From Domibacillus enclensis (GTDB lineage Bacteria; Bacillota; Bacilli; Bacillales; Domibacillaceae): DNA of 64,000 bases. Positions 53,886-64,000 of this stretch are shown here, one piece after another. The stretch's first letter is position 1. Each line of letters begins with the position of its first letter. The stretch spans positions 496,001-560,000 of the forward strand of contig NZ_FTLX01000001.1 of the NCBI RefSeq assembly GCF_900156125.1. The letters run 5' to 3'. The notes below the pieces were generated by a model. It was given only the letters and a program-made list of their open reading frames with translations, was not told the DNA's origin and searched no databases. Position numbers and translations under genes: made by a program.

Positions 53886-55709
53886 TTAGCGGGCAAGCAG
53901 TTTCTCTAGAGAAATAATTTCACGTAAAATGCGTGCAGCGCCTAAATAATCGTGGCGTTTTTCAGCTTCAATGCGTTCTCGTTTTTTTTCTTCAATTTCC
54001 CGACGGCGATGCTGTTTTTGAATTTCTTTTACATAATCCCGAAGCTCTTCTTCACCCGGGTCCGATGTGACGGTCGTCAGACTTATATCGACTGCCAGCC
54101 GGCGCAGCTTTTCATCCTGCAAAACGGAAAGAAAGGAAGCCATATCCGGCTCTTCAGCATCCTCATAAAAACCGAGCAAATACGTAAAAAGTGCTTGATG
54201 CTCGTCAATTGAAAAAGGATCACCTTCCAGCATGAATCGGACCCGCTCCGCGATTTCAGGCGATGCCAGCATATGGGCAATCAGCCGGCGCTCGGCCGTT
54301 TCATGACGGGGATACTGACGAATGGGCCGCTCACGCTGTGAAAAATCAGGGACGGCCTTCTCTTTATCCTTCGCCTTGCTTTCTTTTTGAGTCGGTCTTT
54401 TTTTTAAGAATAGTGCTTTTTCCTGCTCCTGAAGCGCCTGCAGCGACAGCGAGAATTCATCCGCTAAACGCCGCAAATAATGATCGCGCTCCACTGCTTT
54501 TTTCAATCCAGCAATTTCTGTCAGCACTTCTTCTATATACCGAAACTTTTGCTCATCATCCCGCAGGTTTTTCCCCCGCTTTAAATAGTCCATTTTAAAG
54601 GCCATGAGGGTAAGGGATGAATCGGTGATATAAGCAGAAAAAGCGTCTGCTCCTTTTTGCTTGATGAATTCATCCGGATCAAGCTGCTCGGGCAAAACCG
54701 TTACCTTTACATTCAGATCATGCTGCGCCAGCATATCGGCCGCTTTAAATGCAGCATTTAAACCGGCTTTGTCGCCATCGTAGCAAATGACTGCTTGATC
54801 CGCCAGCCGCTTCAGCTGACGAATATGCTCTTCCGTCAGTGAGGTGCCCATGACCGCGACTGATTGCTGAAAACCACTTCTGACTGCGGCAATAACATCC
54901 GCAAAGCCTTCAAAAAGTATAAATTGTTTTTTCTTTTTGATCGCTGTTTTTGCTGCCGAAAAATGATATAAAAGATTGCTCTTATGAAAGATCGGCGTTT
55001 CTGGAGAATTTAAATATTTGGGCTGTCCGCCATTAAAAGCACGGCCTGAAAAGCCAGCAACACGTCCTTTTTGATCATGAAGCGGAAACATGATTCTGCC
55101 GCGAAAGCGGTCAAAATACCGTCCGCTGTCTTCGTTTCTGACGATTAATCCTGCAGCTTCCATGCGCTCAGCTGAGAAGCCGCGCTTTTGAAGGACGTTT
55201 ACCGTAAATTCCGGCTGAGGAACAGCCCAGCCGATCTGGAAGCGGTCAATATCCTCGTTTGTAAATCCTCGTTCATGCAAATACGCCAGCGCTTCGCTGC
55301 CTTCCTCCGTATTCAGCAAAAGGTGCCGGTAAAACTTCGCCATCAATTCATGCGCTTCGTACAGATCAGCATGCTCATCTGTTTTTGTCGGATGTTCGCT
55401 TTCTGATGACGAAATGTGGAGGTCAACACTTGCGCGCTCCGCAAGCTTCACCGCTGCTTCCTGAAATGGAATTTGATCGATTTCCATCAGGAACGTAAAG
55501 GCATTTCCTCCTGCGCCGCATCCGAAACAATGGTAAATTTGTTTTTCGGGAGACACGGAGAAGGACGGGGAGTTTTCCCCGTGAAACGGGCATAACCCAA
55601 AGTAGTTCCGCCCCTGTTTTTTCAACTGAACATAATCCCCGATTACATCGGCGATATCAATTCCCTTTTTAATCTGTTGAATGGTTTCTTCGGGAATTCT
55701 TCCTGACAT
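53886..55709 (-). CDS. dnaG: DNA primase
   Basis: 607 residues: CHC2 zinc finger CPFH...CFGC (about 40-64), TOPRIM domain with [10 protein letters not shown] and CYDGDKAG, and a helical C-terminal part that binds DnaB/DnaC helicase. Makes RNA primers. First gene of the macromolecular synthesis operon with rpoD; rpsU is absent from this spot, as in Bacillus. Confidence 0.96.
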   Translation of the reverse strand: MSGRIPEETIQQIKKGIDIADVIGDYVQLKKQGRNYFGLCPFHGENSPSFSVSPEKQIYHCFGCGAGGNAFTFLMEIDQIPFQEAAVKLAERASVDLHISSSESEHPTKTDEHADLYEAHELMAKFYRHLLLNTEEGSEALAYLHERGFTNEDIDRFQIGWAVPQPEFTVNVLQKRGFSAERMEAAGLIVRNEDSGRYFDRFRGRIMFPLHDQKGRVAGFSGRAFNGGQPKYLNSPETPIFHKSNLLYHFSAAKTAIKKKKQFILFEGFADVIAAVRSGFQQSVAVMGTSLTEEHIRQLKRLADQAVICYDGDKAGLNAAFKAADMLAQHDLNVKVTVLPEQLDPDEFIKQKGADAFSAYITDSSLTLMAFKMDYLKRGKNLRDDEQKFRYIEEVLTEIAGLKKAVERDHYLRRLADEFSLSLQALQEQEKALFLKKRPTQKESKAKDKEKAVPDFSQRERPIRQYPRHETAERRLIAHMLASPEIAERVRFMLEGDPFSIDEHQALFTYLLGFYEDAEEPDMASFLSVLQDEKLRRLAVDISLTTVTSDPGEEELRDYVKEIQKQHRRREIEEKKRERIEAEKRHDYLGAARILREIISLEKLLAR

Positions 55710-55924
55710 GCGACATCACCAGCTGTAAAATCGTATTTTGTAGTAATTCTACATACATGAAAAGAATCCTTCTTTCCGCACAAAAGTTCCTTAAAAAGAA
55801 CACTTTGTTTAAAAAGCGCTTCAAAAGAGGGTTACATAGTTAGTTTATTCTTTTGAGGAGGGGTCTAAACCTTTTTCGAATACTTTTTATCACAATTTTC
55901 TATTATAGTACAATTTCACGAAAA

Positions 55925-55958
55925 TGAAAAGTACATAATCAGGGGATTATGTACTTTT
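55925..55958 (-). terminator. Terminator at the end of the PPDK regulatory gene
   Basis: GTACATAAT/ATTATGTAC stem with a 6-nt loop followed by TTTTCATTTT on the minus strand; it overlaps the stop codon. Confidence 0.8.
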
Positions 55959-56759
55959 TCGGCTGCGGTACAAACTCATAATAATGTTCGCTGTTTCCTC
56001 TACCGCTTTGTTGGTCACATCGATCACATCACAGCCAATTTTTTCTGTAATTTCCTCGAAATAGGTTAGTTCTTTTTTGATGCGCTCTACGTCTGCGTAG
56101 CTGGCGCTGTCATCAAGGCCAAGTGAAATGAGCCTCTCCCGGCGAATGGAGTTTAACTTTTCCGGACTTATTTTCAAGCCGATGCATTTTTCTTTTGGCA
56201 CTGAAAACAATTCCTGTGGCGGATCCACTTCCGGTACGATTGGAACGTTTGCCACCTTCACCCGCTTGTGTGCCAAAAACTGTGACAAAGGCGTTTTCGA
56301 CGTTCTCGAAACCCCGATTAAAATAATGTCCGCTTTTAACAGTCCGCGTGGATCACGGCCATCGTCATACTTAACAGCAAATTCAATGGCGTCCACTTTC
56401 TTGAAATAATCTTCATCCAAGCGGCGGACAAGACCCGGTTCAAACAAGGGCTGCATCGCGTACATCGACTCCAGCTGATCCATTAGTGGACCGATCAAAT
56501 CAAAAATTTTGATTTGATTTTCTTCTGCCTTCTCCAGCATGTACCGGCGAATATCCGGCTTTACGAGCGTATACACGATAATGCCTTTATCTTCTCTTGC
56601 CAGGCTGATGACTTCATCAATGTGCGTCGGGTCTTCCACATATGGAAACCGCTTAATGACGGCATGAGGTCCGCTGAATTGGCTTAAAGCTGCTTTCGTA
56701 ACTAGTTCTGCCGTTTCTCCTACAGAATCAGACACGATATAAATAATCGGATCATTCAC
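55947..56759 (-). CDS. yqfL: Pyruvate, phosphate dikinase regulatory protein (YqfL)
   Basis: 270 residues of the DUF299 family: [13 protein letters not shown] at the start and the P-loop-like [17 protein letters not shown] (about 148-164). In the family it both phosphorylates (ADP-dependent) and dephosphorylates a PPDK threonine. It is 21 nt after ccpN, and B. subtilis YqfL affects gluconeogenesis control, so the pair is functionally linked. No PPDK gene is in this window. Confidence 0.93.
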   Translation of the reverse strand: MNDPIIYIVSDSVGETAELVTKAALSQFSGPHAVIKRFPYVEDPTHIDEVISLAREDKGIIVYTLVKPDIRRYMLEKAEENQIKIFDLIGPLMDQLESMYAMQPLFEPGLVRRLDEDYFKKVDAIEFAVKYDDGRDPRGLLKADIILIGVSRTSKTPLSQFLAHKRVKVANVPIVPEVDPPQELFSVPKEKCIGLKISPEKLNSIRRERLISLGLDDSASYADVERIKKELTYFEEITEKIGCDVIDVTNKAVEETANIIMSLYRSRKST

Positions 56760-56780
56760 GTATGAGTACCTGCCTTTCTT

Positions 56781-57416
56781 TTAATGAGGATCGTCTGTTA
56801 AAGAAACAAATGCCCGTGTGATCGTTGTTTTGGTCACACGGCCAACCACTTCCTGGCCCTTGCCCGTTTTTTTGACAACCGGCACACAGTCAATTTGTTT
56901 GTCAAGCAGCGTCTTTGCTACATCAAGCAGCAAATCATCCCGCTCACAAACCGCTACGTTCGGCATGCGTGTCATGATAATGTTAACAGGCAATGAATTT
57001 AAATCCTGCTTGCCAATGCTTGCACGAAGCAAGTCTTTCCTTGATAAAATGCCGGATAAGCAAAAGGATTCGTCTACGACAAATAATGTGCCGACATCCT
57101 CGAGAAACATCGTCACAATCGCATCATACACAGTAGACTGCTCCTTCACAACGACTGGAACTGCTTGATAATCACGGACGAAAAGCTTCATGACACTTTC
57201 AGTCAACAGCTGTGTTCCGGACTTTCCGGTATAAAAATAACCAACGCGCGGACGTGCGTCCAAAAAGCCGGACATTGTTAAAATAGCCAGGTCCGGACGC
57301 AGCGTTGCACGGGTTAGTGAAAGCTGATCGGCAATTTGCTCCCCCGTAATCGGCCCGTTTTCTTTTACGATTTCCAGAATTTTTTCCTGCCGTTTATTTA
57401 ATTCGATTGTCCTCAC
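56781..57416 (-). CDS. ccpN: Gluconeogenesis repressor CcpN
   Basis: 211 residues: N-terminal helix-turn-helix (about 5-60, GEQIADQLSLTRATLRPDLA) and two CBS domains (about 75-205). CcpN represses gapB and pckA on glycolytic carbon. GTG 57416 matches the B. subtilis N terminus (M-x-TIELNKRQE); a GTG one codon earlier is possible. It leads yqfL. Confidence 0.92.
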   Translation of the reverse strand: MRTIELNKRQEKILEIVKENGPITGEQIADQLSLTRATLRPDLAILTMSGFLDARPRVGYFYTGKSGTQLLTESVMKLFVRDYQAVPVVVKEQSTVYDAIVTMFLEDVGTLFVVDESFCLSGILSRKDLLRASIGKQDLNSLPVNIIMTRMPNVAVCERDDLLLDVAKTLLDKQIDCVPVVKKTGKGQEVVGRVTKTTITRAFVSLTDDPH

Positions 57417-57561
57417 CACCCCGTCAAAATAAACCCCGTTGTTTTATTCCATCTCTTTATTATAGCTTATTTGAGCGGAATAAAGTGAAATTTCATCCCG
57501 TGGAGATTCTTTCCTCCACGGAATGGCAGTTGAACCAATCGGGCAGTGCAGAGTCAGCCTG

Positions 57562-59631
57562 TTACTTCACCAGAACAGCTGGCACCTCCGCAAAATCAAG
57601 GATGAATCGAGCGAGATTTTGCATAACAGCGAGACGGTTTTGCTTTAACGCTTCATCCTCCGTCATCACCATTGTGTGCTCAAAATAGCGTTCGATCGCT
57701 GGCTGCAGGGACGCAAGCAGATCATACCGGCTCTTTGCCGTTGTACCGCTTTGATTCCATTCGCCTTCAAGCTTCTTCAATTCATCGTACAGGTCTTTTT
57801 CTTGTTCATTTTCAAAAAGAGCTGGATCCACGCGCAAAGGACCGTCTGCTTTTTTGGAAATATTCACAACGCGGCTGAGTGCCTCCATCGTCACCTTAAA
57901 GCCTTGTTCGTCTTTTTGGCTCATTAACACATTCGCTGTTTCCTGCATGTCAGACAGCGTACCGGTTTTGCTTAACACCGCATCGATCAAGTCGTAGCGA
58001 ATGCCTTTTTCCTGCAAAATATGCTTGACACGCAAAGCGAAAAAGGCTGTTAATTCGTCTTGAAGCGCTTCTGCTCCTTTGTCGCCGACTCCGTCTGCTT
58101 TCACTTCTTCAATCGCAGCTGTCAAAACGTCTGAAAGAGCCACATTCCAGTTGTGTTCCATCATCGTTTGAACAATACCCGCTGCCTGGCGGCGAAGCGC
58201 GTATGGATCCTGAGAGCCTGTGGGAATGATGCCGACAGCAAAACAGGAAACGATTGTATCCAGTTTATCCGCAAGGCTGACCAGTGCCCCGGCTGCTGTA
58301 GCAGGAACGTGATCATCGGCAGAGCGAGGCATATAATGCTCATTTATGGCCACGGCAACTTCTTCTTTTTCGCCTTTTTGGCGGGCATACTTCTCTCCCA
58401 TCACACCTTGCAGTTCAGGGAACTCATACACCATTTGTGTGACGAGATCAAACTTGCAAATTTCCGCTGCCCGGTCTGCTTGTTTTTTCACATCTGCCGA
58501 CACACCGAACTGCTTGGCAAGACGGTTTGTCACACGGCGAATCCGGCCCACTTTTTCGGAAAGGGTCCCGATTTTTTCGTGATACACAATTCGTTCCAGC
58601 TTCTCAAGTGAATCGGAAATAGGTGTTTTTTGATCTTCTTTATAAAAGAAATCGGCGTCTGCCAGACGGGCACGAAGCACCTTTTCATTGCCCCGTGCTA
58701 CTTTTTCAATCGCATGGCTGTTTCCGTTGCGAACTGTCACGAAATGAGGAAGAAGAACACCTTCAGCGCTTCTCACCGGAAAATAACGCTGATGCTCTTT
58801 CATAGATGTAATGAGTACTTCCTCCGGCAAATCAAGGAACTCTTCGTTATAAGAGCCTGAAAGCGCCGTTGGATACTCGACCAGATTATTGACTTCCTCA
58901 AGCAGGGATTCGTCCACCGGAATCGTCCATCCATTTTGCTTCTCCAGTTCTTCCAGCCCTGTTACAATCATGCGGCGGCGTTCATCCGGATCGGCAATGA
59001 CAAATTGCTCCTTTAATGTGCTGACGTATTCATCGGCTTCGATTATTACAGCCTGTCCGCCTAAAAAGCGGTGGCCGGACGTTGTATTTCCCGTTTGCAC
59101 ACCCGCTGCTTCAAATGAGACGACCTCTTGTCCAAACAACGCGGCGATCCACTTGATCGGGCGAACGTAACGAATATCATTCGATCCCCAGCGCATGTTT
59201 TTCCCGAAAGTCATTGACAGGATGACGTCCTTCAGCTCGGTTAAAAGAAGCGCGGTTTCTTGCCCTTCCACGAATTTTTTCACGTGAGCATATTCAATGC
59301 CTTTTATTTCTTTAAAGTAAATGTCGTCTGTGGACATGCCCTGGCCACGCGCAAATCCAGCGGCTGCTTTGGACCATTCTCCGTCTTCTGTCAATGCAAT
59401 TTTCTTTGCAGGTCCTTTTGCTTCTTCATTCACGTCTGCCTGGGATTCGGCTACATCCTTGACGATCACAGCGAGGCGTCTTGGCGTGGAATAGGTTTTG
59501 ACTTCACTGAATTCAATCGTCCGATCTTTTAAGAAAGCAGCTGTTTTTTCACCCAGCTGGTTCATCGACTGTGTGACGAAACGGGCCGGCATTTCCTCCA
59601 GGCCAATTTCAATTAAAAGATGTTTACTCAT
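57562..59631 (-). CDS. glyS: Glycyl-tRNA synthetase beta subunit
   Basis: 689 residues: [11 protein letters not shown] at the start, the tRNA-binding body, HD-like segment, and a C-terminal anticodon-binding DALR-type domain. Together with GlyQ it forms the alpha2beta2 enzyme. It overlaps glyQ by 8 nt. Confidence 0.97.
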   Translation of the reverse strand: MSKHLLIEIGLEEMPARFVTQSMNQLGEKTAAFLKDRTIEFSEVKTYSTPRRLAVIVKDVAESQADVNEEAKGPAKKIALTEDGEWSKAAAGFARGQGMSTDDIYFKEIKGIEYAHVKKFVEGQETALLLTELKDVILSMTFGKNMRWGSNDIRYVRPIKWIAALFGQEVVSFEAAGVQTGNTTSGHRFLGGQAVIIEADEYVSTLKEQFVIADPDERRRMIVTGLEELEKQNGWTIPVDESLLEEVNNLVEYPTALSGSYNEEFLDLPEEVLITSMKEHQRYFPVRSAEGVLLPHFVTVRNGNSHAIEKVARGNEKVLRARLADADFFYKEDQKTPISDSLEKLERIVYHEKIGTLSEKVGRIRRVTNRLAKQFGVSADVKKQADRAAEICKFDLVTQMVYEFPELQGVMGEKYARQKGEKEEVAVAINEHYMPRSADDHVPATAAGALVSLADKLDTIVSCFAVGIIPTGSQDPYALRRQAAGIVQTMMEHNWNVALSDVLTAAIEEVKADGVGDKGAEALQDELTAFFALRVKHILQEKGIRYDLIDAVLSKTGTLSDMQETANVLMSQKDEQGFKVTMEALSRVVNISKKADGPLRVDPALFENEQEKDLYDELKKLEGEWNQSGTTAKSRYDLLASLQPAIERYFEHTMVMTEDEALKQNRLAVMQNLARFILDFAEVPAVLVK

Positions 59632-60514
59632 GATTGGATGCCCCTTTCCGGTTTAAAATCGGGAATCCTAATTTTTCCCGCTCTTCATAAAATGTTTTTG
59701 CGACCTGGCGTGCCAGATTTCTCATTCGGCCAATATAAGCGGTCCGCTCGGTAACGGAAATCGCCCCGCGGGCATCCAGTACATTGAATACGTGCGAGCA
59801 TTTCAGCACATAGTCATATGCCGGGTGCACAAGTCCCTCGTCCATTTGGCGCTTGGCTTCTTTTTCATATATGCTGAACAGATTAAACAGCATGTCTGGA
59901 TCGGACGTTTCAAACGTGTATTTTGAATGCTCAAATTCCGGCTGATAAAAAATGTCATGAACCGTAAAGCCATTTGTCCATTCCAGTTCAAACACATTTT
60001 CTTTTTCCTGAATGTAAGAGGCCAGCCGTTCAATTCCATATGTAATTTCAACTGAAACCGGCTTGCACTCAAGGCCCCCTACCTGCTGGAAGTACGTAAA
60101 CTGGGTAATTTCCATTCCATCAAGCCATACTTCCCAGCCAAGTCCGGCACAGCCGAGTGACGGGTTTTCCCAGTTGTCTTCCACAAAGCGGATATCATGC
60201 TCAAGCGGATCGATGCCGAGTGCTTTTAACGAGTCCAGATACAGCTCTTGAATGTTATCAGGGGATGGCTTCATAATCACTTGAAACTGGTGATGCTGGT
60301 ACAAACGGTTCGGATTATCCCCGTAGCGTCCATCTGCTGGACGGCGGGACGGCTCCACATACGCCACATTCCACGGCTCGGGTCCAATCGCCCGCAAAAA
60401 GGTGTAAGGGCTCATCGTTCCCGCCCCTTTTTCCACATCATAGGCCTGCATTAAGATGCAGCCTTGATCGGACCAATGCTTTTGAAGCGTTAAAATCATC
60501 TCTTGAATATTCAT
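59624..60514 (-). CDS. glyQ: Glycyl-tRNA synthetase alpha subunit
   Basis: 296 residues, class II catalytic core: [12 protein letters not shown]-type start ([15 protein letters not shown]), [33 protein letters not shown] and [18 protein letters not shown]. Charges tRNA-Gly. Read through a T-box riboswitch; the leader has no other gene. Confidence 0.97.
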   Translation of the reverse strand: MNIQEMILTLQKHWSDQGCILMQAYDVEKGAGTMSPYTFLRAIGPEPWNVAYVEPSRRPADGRYGDNPNRLYQHHQFQVIMKPSPDNIQELYLDSLKALGIDPLEHDIRFVEDNWENPSLGCAGLGWEVWLDGMEITQFTYFQQVGGLECKPVSVEITYGIERLASYIQEKENVFELEWTNGFTVHDIFYQPEFEHSKYTFETSDPDMLFNLFSIYEKEAKRQMDEGLVHPAYDYVLKCSHVFNVLDARGAISVTERTAYIGRMRNLARQVAKTFYEEREKLGFPILNRKGASNHE

Positions 60515-60545
60515 CTTTGTTCCTCCCTTTTATTCGAAAGCGCCA

Positions 60546-60765
60546 AACAAAAAAACCCGTCCCTATGTAGCACAAAAATGTGTACATAGGGACGGGTTCA
60601 TCACCCGCGGTTCCACCCTACTTGCCGTATGGCCGCTTTCGTTAAAACGTGCTCCGGAGTGCCTGTTCAGCATGCTTCTTTATCCGGCTTCCACTGTCCC
60701 GGACTCGCTTGAAAAGAAAAAAATGCCTACTTGTTTCCTTCACTGCACTGGCTTATTGGTTTTGT
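60546..60765 (-). promoter_or_regulatory. T-box riboswitch of glyQS
   Basis: The T-box AGGGTGGAACCGCGGGT is at 60619-60603. The candidate glycine specifier GGC is at 60663-60661, in GAACAGGCACTCCGGAGC, aligning with the B. subtilis glyQS leader as I remember it. A strong terminator stem (60554-60598, GTCCCTATGT pairs with ACATAGGGAC) and T7 follow. Uncharged tRNA-Gly is predicted to prevent termination. Confidence 0.93.
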
Positions 60766-60772
60766 CTATTAA

Positions 60773-60801
60773 AACGTAATGCAAAAAAGCAAATTTGTCA
60801 A
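60773..60801 (-). promoter_or_regulatory. Putative promoter of glyQS
   Basis: TTGACA (60801-60796) and TACGTT (60778-60773), 17 nt apart on the minus strand, at the end of recO. The -10 is weak; the -35 is perfect. Confidence 0.5.
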
Positions 60802-61571
60802 TCGCCCGGTTCATTCTTTTTAAACACATCTTCAAACCGCTCCATCTGCTCTAAAAAACGCCTCGCTTTTAAATACAAGCCGGCATATTCATCATAATAC
60901 ATCGATATCGCCGCTCGAAGTTCTTTTTTTGTTGATTCCTTTACATCAATCGAGCCAAGCCGATCTAAATCAAAAAAATAAAAAAGACGCAGCAGCCGGA
61001 TAGCCGCCGGCGACAGGGGCAGGTAGTACGGATCTTTCTCAAAGCACCGGTGGCAAATCAGGCCGTTTTCACGAATGGAAAACCCGAATCGCCCTTCTGT
61101 TTCTCCGCAAACCGCGCACGATGACAGCTCCGGCCGCAGCCCGACCTGCGCAAGCATTTTCATTTCAAAAATATTGGTCACAATCGCCGGGTCCATCCCG
61201 TCATTAATGTGAGCGAGACTTTTGCGGACCAGTTCAAAAAGCGGTGCAGATCCTTCGCTGTCTTCTGTGGTTTTGTCGGTCAACTCTGTTATGTAGGCGG
61301 CATACGACGTCTTCAGCAGGTCTTCCCGGATATGCCGCATCGAGTCCAGCGCTTCGCCTTGCTGCATCGTGACAAGCCCTTTTCCGCCCTGTACGAGGAA
61401 ATAGCCGTGTGTAAACGGCTGCGTCACACCCGTCAGCCGGCTGTTTGTTTTTTTTGCTCCTCTGGCCATTGCCGCCCTTTTCCCTTTTTCCCGCGTCAGC
61501 ATCGTGACAATTTTGTTGCTTTCACCGTAATCATTTGTCCGGAGCACGATGCCTTCCCATTTTTCAAGCAT
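60798..61571 (-). CDS. recO: DNA repair protein RecO
   Basis: 257 residues: N-terminal OB fold (about 1-80, WEGIVLRTNDYGESNKIVT), helical part, and a zinc site with CAVCGE and CHRC. Loads RecA with RecR. ATG 61571 follows GAGGAG; GTG 61580 would sit on that site. It is 20 nt downstream of era, and the small yqzL often seen between them is missing. Confidence 0.95.
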   Translation of the reverse strand: MLEKWEGIVLRTNDYGESNKIVTMLTREKGKRAAMARGAKKTNSRLTGVTQPFTHGYFLVQGGKGLVTMQQGEALDSMRHIREDLLKTSYAAYITELTDKTTEDSEGSAPLFELVRKSLAHINDGMDPAIVTNIFEMKMLAQVGLRPELSSCAVCGETEGRFGFSIRENGLICHRCFEKDPYYLPLSPAAIRLLRLFYFFDLDRLGSIDVKESTKKELRAAISMYYDEYAGLYLKARRFLEQMERFEDVFKKNEPGD

Positions 61572-61591
61572 TCGCTTCACTCCTCAAGGAC

Positions 61592-62903
<1,312 letters not shown>

Positions 62904-63272
62904 TTAAAATTTAGGTAAAAACAAAAGAACGCCAATGATAACGGCTATAAGAGAAAAAAAAAGCACCGCGCCGGCTGCCAGATCTTTTGCCATCTTGGCC
63001 AGCGGCTTGAATTCATTTGTGACGAGGTCCACCGTTTTTTCAATCGCTGTATTGATCATTTCGAGGGCAAAAACACCGCCAACTGTCAGCAGCAAAATGC
63101 ACCATTCGATTTCAGACAGCCCGACAATAAAACCGGCTGCAGATACGAGTAGCCCTGCAGCCGCATGAACACGCATATTCGGCTCTTTCATCGCCAGCTT
63201 CAGCCCATTTCCGGCAAAGCGAAACGCGGCAGTGAGCCTTCTGATGCTAAACGTCCGTTTGTTATCGTTCAA
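62904..63272 (-). CDS. dgkA: Undecaprenol/diacylglycerol kinase family protein (DgkA)
   Basis: 122 residues with three membrane segments (about 33-53, 55-75, 98-120) and the signature [14 protein letters not shown]. In Gram-positives it phosphorylates undecaprenol. TTG 63272 follows AAGGCG. It overlaps ybeY by 11 nt. Confidence 0.92.
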   Translation of the reverse strand: MNDNKRTFSIRRLTAAFRFAGNGLKLAMKEPNMRVHAAAGLLVSAAGFIVGLSEIEWCILLLTVGGVFALEMINTAIEKTVDLVTNEFKPLAKMAKDLAAGAVLFFSLIAVIIGVLLFLPKF

Positions 63273-63732
63273 GACCGTACGCCTTTAAAATATCATTCTG
63301 GCGGCTGAACATCTTTTTTTCGTCCTGTTCGTTCATATGGTCGTAGCCGAGCAGGTGCAAAAACCCATGGACGGTTAAAAAGCCAAGCTCCCGTTCAAAT
63401 GAGTGGCCATATTCCTCTGCCTGCTCTTTGGCCCGGTCAATTGAAATAATAATATCCCCCAGCACTCTCGGCATATCCACACCTGTAATCTCAACTTCAT
63501 CCTCGCCCATTTCTTCCAGGGCAAACGAAATGACGTCCGTCGGCTGGTCTTTCTCCCGGTAGTCACGGTTGATTTCCTGAATCCGATCATTTGTGACAAA
63601 CGTAACGGACACTTCACTTCCGTCTGGCAAGGCTTCTAACTGAGCGGCCAGCTGAAGCAGGTCCGCCGAAAGCTTCTCTGCTCCGTGATCAAGCTGACTT
63701 GTTTCATCCAGAAAATCAATGACGAGAGCCAT
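63262..63732 (-). CDS. ybeY: Endoribonuclease YbeY
   Basis: 156 residues with the metal motif [11 protein letters not shown] (H-x3-H-x5-H) and the conserved RxxxxRxKDxPTDVLSF-like segment ([19 protein letters not shown]). Needed for 16S rRNA 3'-end processing and quality control. AAAGGAGATC leads the ATG. Overlaps phoH by 17 nt. Confidence 0.96.
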   Translation of the reverse strand: MALVIDFLDETSQLDHGAEKLSADLLQLAAQLEALPDGSEVSVTFVTNDRIQEINRDYREKDQPTDVISFALEEMGEDEVEITGVDMPRVLGDIIISIDRAKEQAEEYGHSFERELGFLTVHGFLHLLGYDHMNEQDEKKMFSRQNDILKAYGLER

Positions 63733-64000
63733 GTTGTTGATCTCCTTTTTCCGCTTTTTCGTAGGCTGTAATCACTTTTGCGACAAGTGGATGACGGACA
63801 ACATCGGATTGGTTTAAATACACAAATGAAATGCCGGACGTATTGTCGAGAATACGCTCAGCCGACACAAGACCGGAAGCAGCACCCTTCGGCAAGTCAA
63901 TTTGCGTTTTATCTCCCGTAATCACCATCTTGGAGCCGAAGCCCAGCCGGGTTAAAAACATTTTCATTTGGGCATTGGTTGTATTTTGCGCTTCATCCAA
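63716..64000 (-). CDS. phoH: PhoH-like ATPase, C-terminal part (partial)
   Basis: The C-terminal 94 residues; the gene continues past the right edge. It has Walker B VDEAQN-like [19 protein letters not shown] and [16 protein letters not shown]. It matches PhoH/YqfE upstream of ybeY in the conserved phoH-ybeY-dgkA-cdd-era-recO order. Confidence 0.92.
   Translation of the reverse strand: MDEAQNTTNAQMKMFLTRLGFGSKMVITGDKTQIDLPKGAASGLVSAERILDNTSGISFVYLNQSDVVRHPLVAKVITAYEKAEKGDQQHGSRH

Noticed and set aside
57490-57535. Terminator after glyS
   Set aside because: A CCGTGGAG/CTCCACGG hairpin exists but no T run follows on the minus strand, so its role is unclear.

Overview
The window is a chromosomal segment of a spore-forming, competence-type Bacillota bacterium, almost certainly a member of Bacillaceae. 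It carries the start of the spoIIIA sporulation operon, a complete comG competence pilus operon, zur/znu, mgsR, ccpN, gluP and a dnaG-rpoD pair. The gene order closely follows the yqf-yqg-yqh region of Bacillus subtilis as I remember it. Base composition is moderate and even. I see no prophage, insertion sequence, CRISPR array, tRNA or rRNA. The species cannot be fixed from the sequence alone.

Layout. 1-1.7 kb: start of spoIIIA (AD partial, AC, AB, AA), read leftward behind a sigma-E-like promoter. 1.8-7 kb: an acyl-CoA dehydrogenase-like gene, efp-yqhT-aroQ, and yqhR/yqhQ/yqhP-type genes. 7.1-11 kb: the B12-dependent ribonucleotide reductase gene nrdJ, split by a 1,215-nt group I intron that encodes a homing endonuclease, with tandem NrdR boxes at the promoter. 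11-15 kb: lipM, a rhodanese, a SNF2-type helicase and yqhG. 15-19 kb: comGA-GG. 19-27 kb: yqgY, a Cys-rich helix-turn-helix regulator, mgsR, a metallo-beta-lactamase-fold hydrolase, a lipoteichoic acid synthase-like gene, glcK-yqgQ-gluP, 5-formyl-THF cyclo-ligase and rpmG. 27.3-31 kb: an unusual three-gene sugar-polymer cluster (DUF4912 protein, GH57-like/GT4 fusion, nucleotidyltransferase). 31-41 kb: two small membrane-anchored proteins, pstSCAB behind a four-repeat PhoP box, a penicillin-binding protein, sodA and a Na/Pi cotransporter. 41-49 kb: ispG, a HAD nucleotidase, zur-znuB-znuC with a Zur-like box, yqfT, nfo, cshB, a YqfQ-like gene and ispH. 49.3-49.7 kb: an intergenic structured repeat. 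49.7-57.4 kb: yqfO-trmK, cccA, a membrane protein, rpoD-dnaG, the PPDK regulatory protein and ccpN. 57.5-64 kb: glyQS behind a T-box riboswitch, recO-era-cdd-dgkA-ybeY-phoH.

How it fits together. Most genes are housekeeping: translation (efp, glyQS, rpmG, trmK, era, ybeY), DNA replication and repair (dnaG, nfo, recO), transcription (rpoD, ccpN, zur, mgsR), isoprenoid synthesis (ispG, ispH) and phosphate or zinc supply. Regulation is readable from the DNA for phosphate (PhoP box), zinc (Zur-like box), deoxynucleotides (NrdR boxes) and glycine charging (T-box).

The most interesting feature is the nrdJ intron. It sits between the codons of the catalytic NPCG|E motif, so the thiyl cysteine is encoded in exon 1 and the catalytic glutamate is the first codon of exon 2. 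P1, P10, P7 and the terminal G can be identified directly. The end of the endonuclease ORF doubles as the 3' strand of P7. The second most interesting is the DUF4912/GH57-like-GT4/nucleotidyltransferase cluster, where the expected GH57 nucleophile is replaced by arginine.
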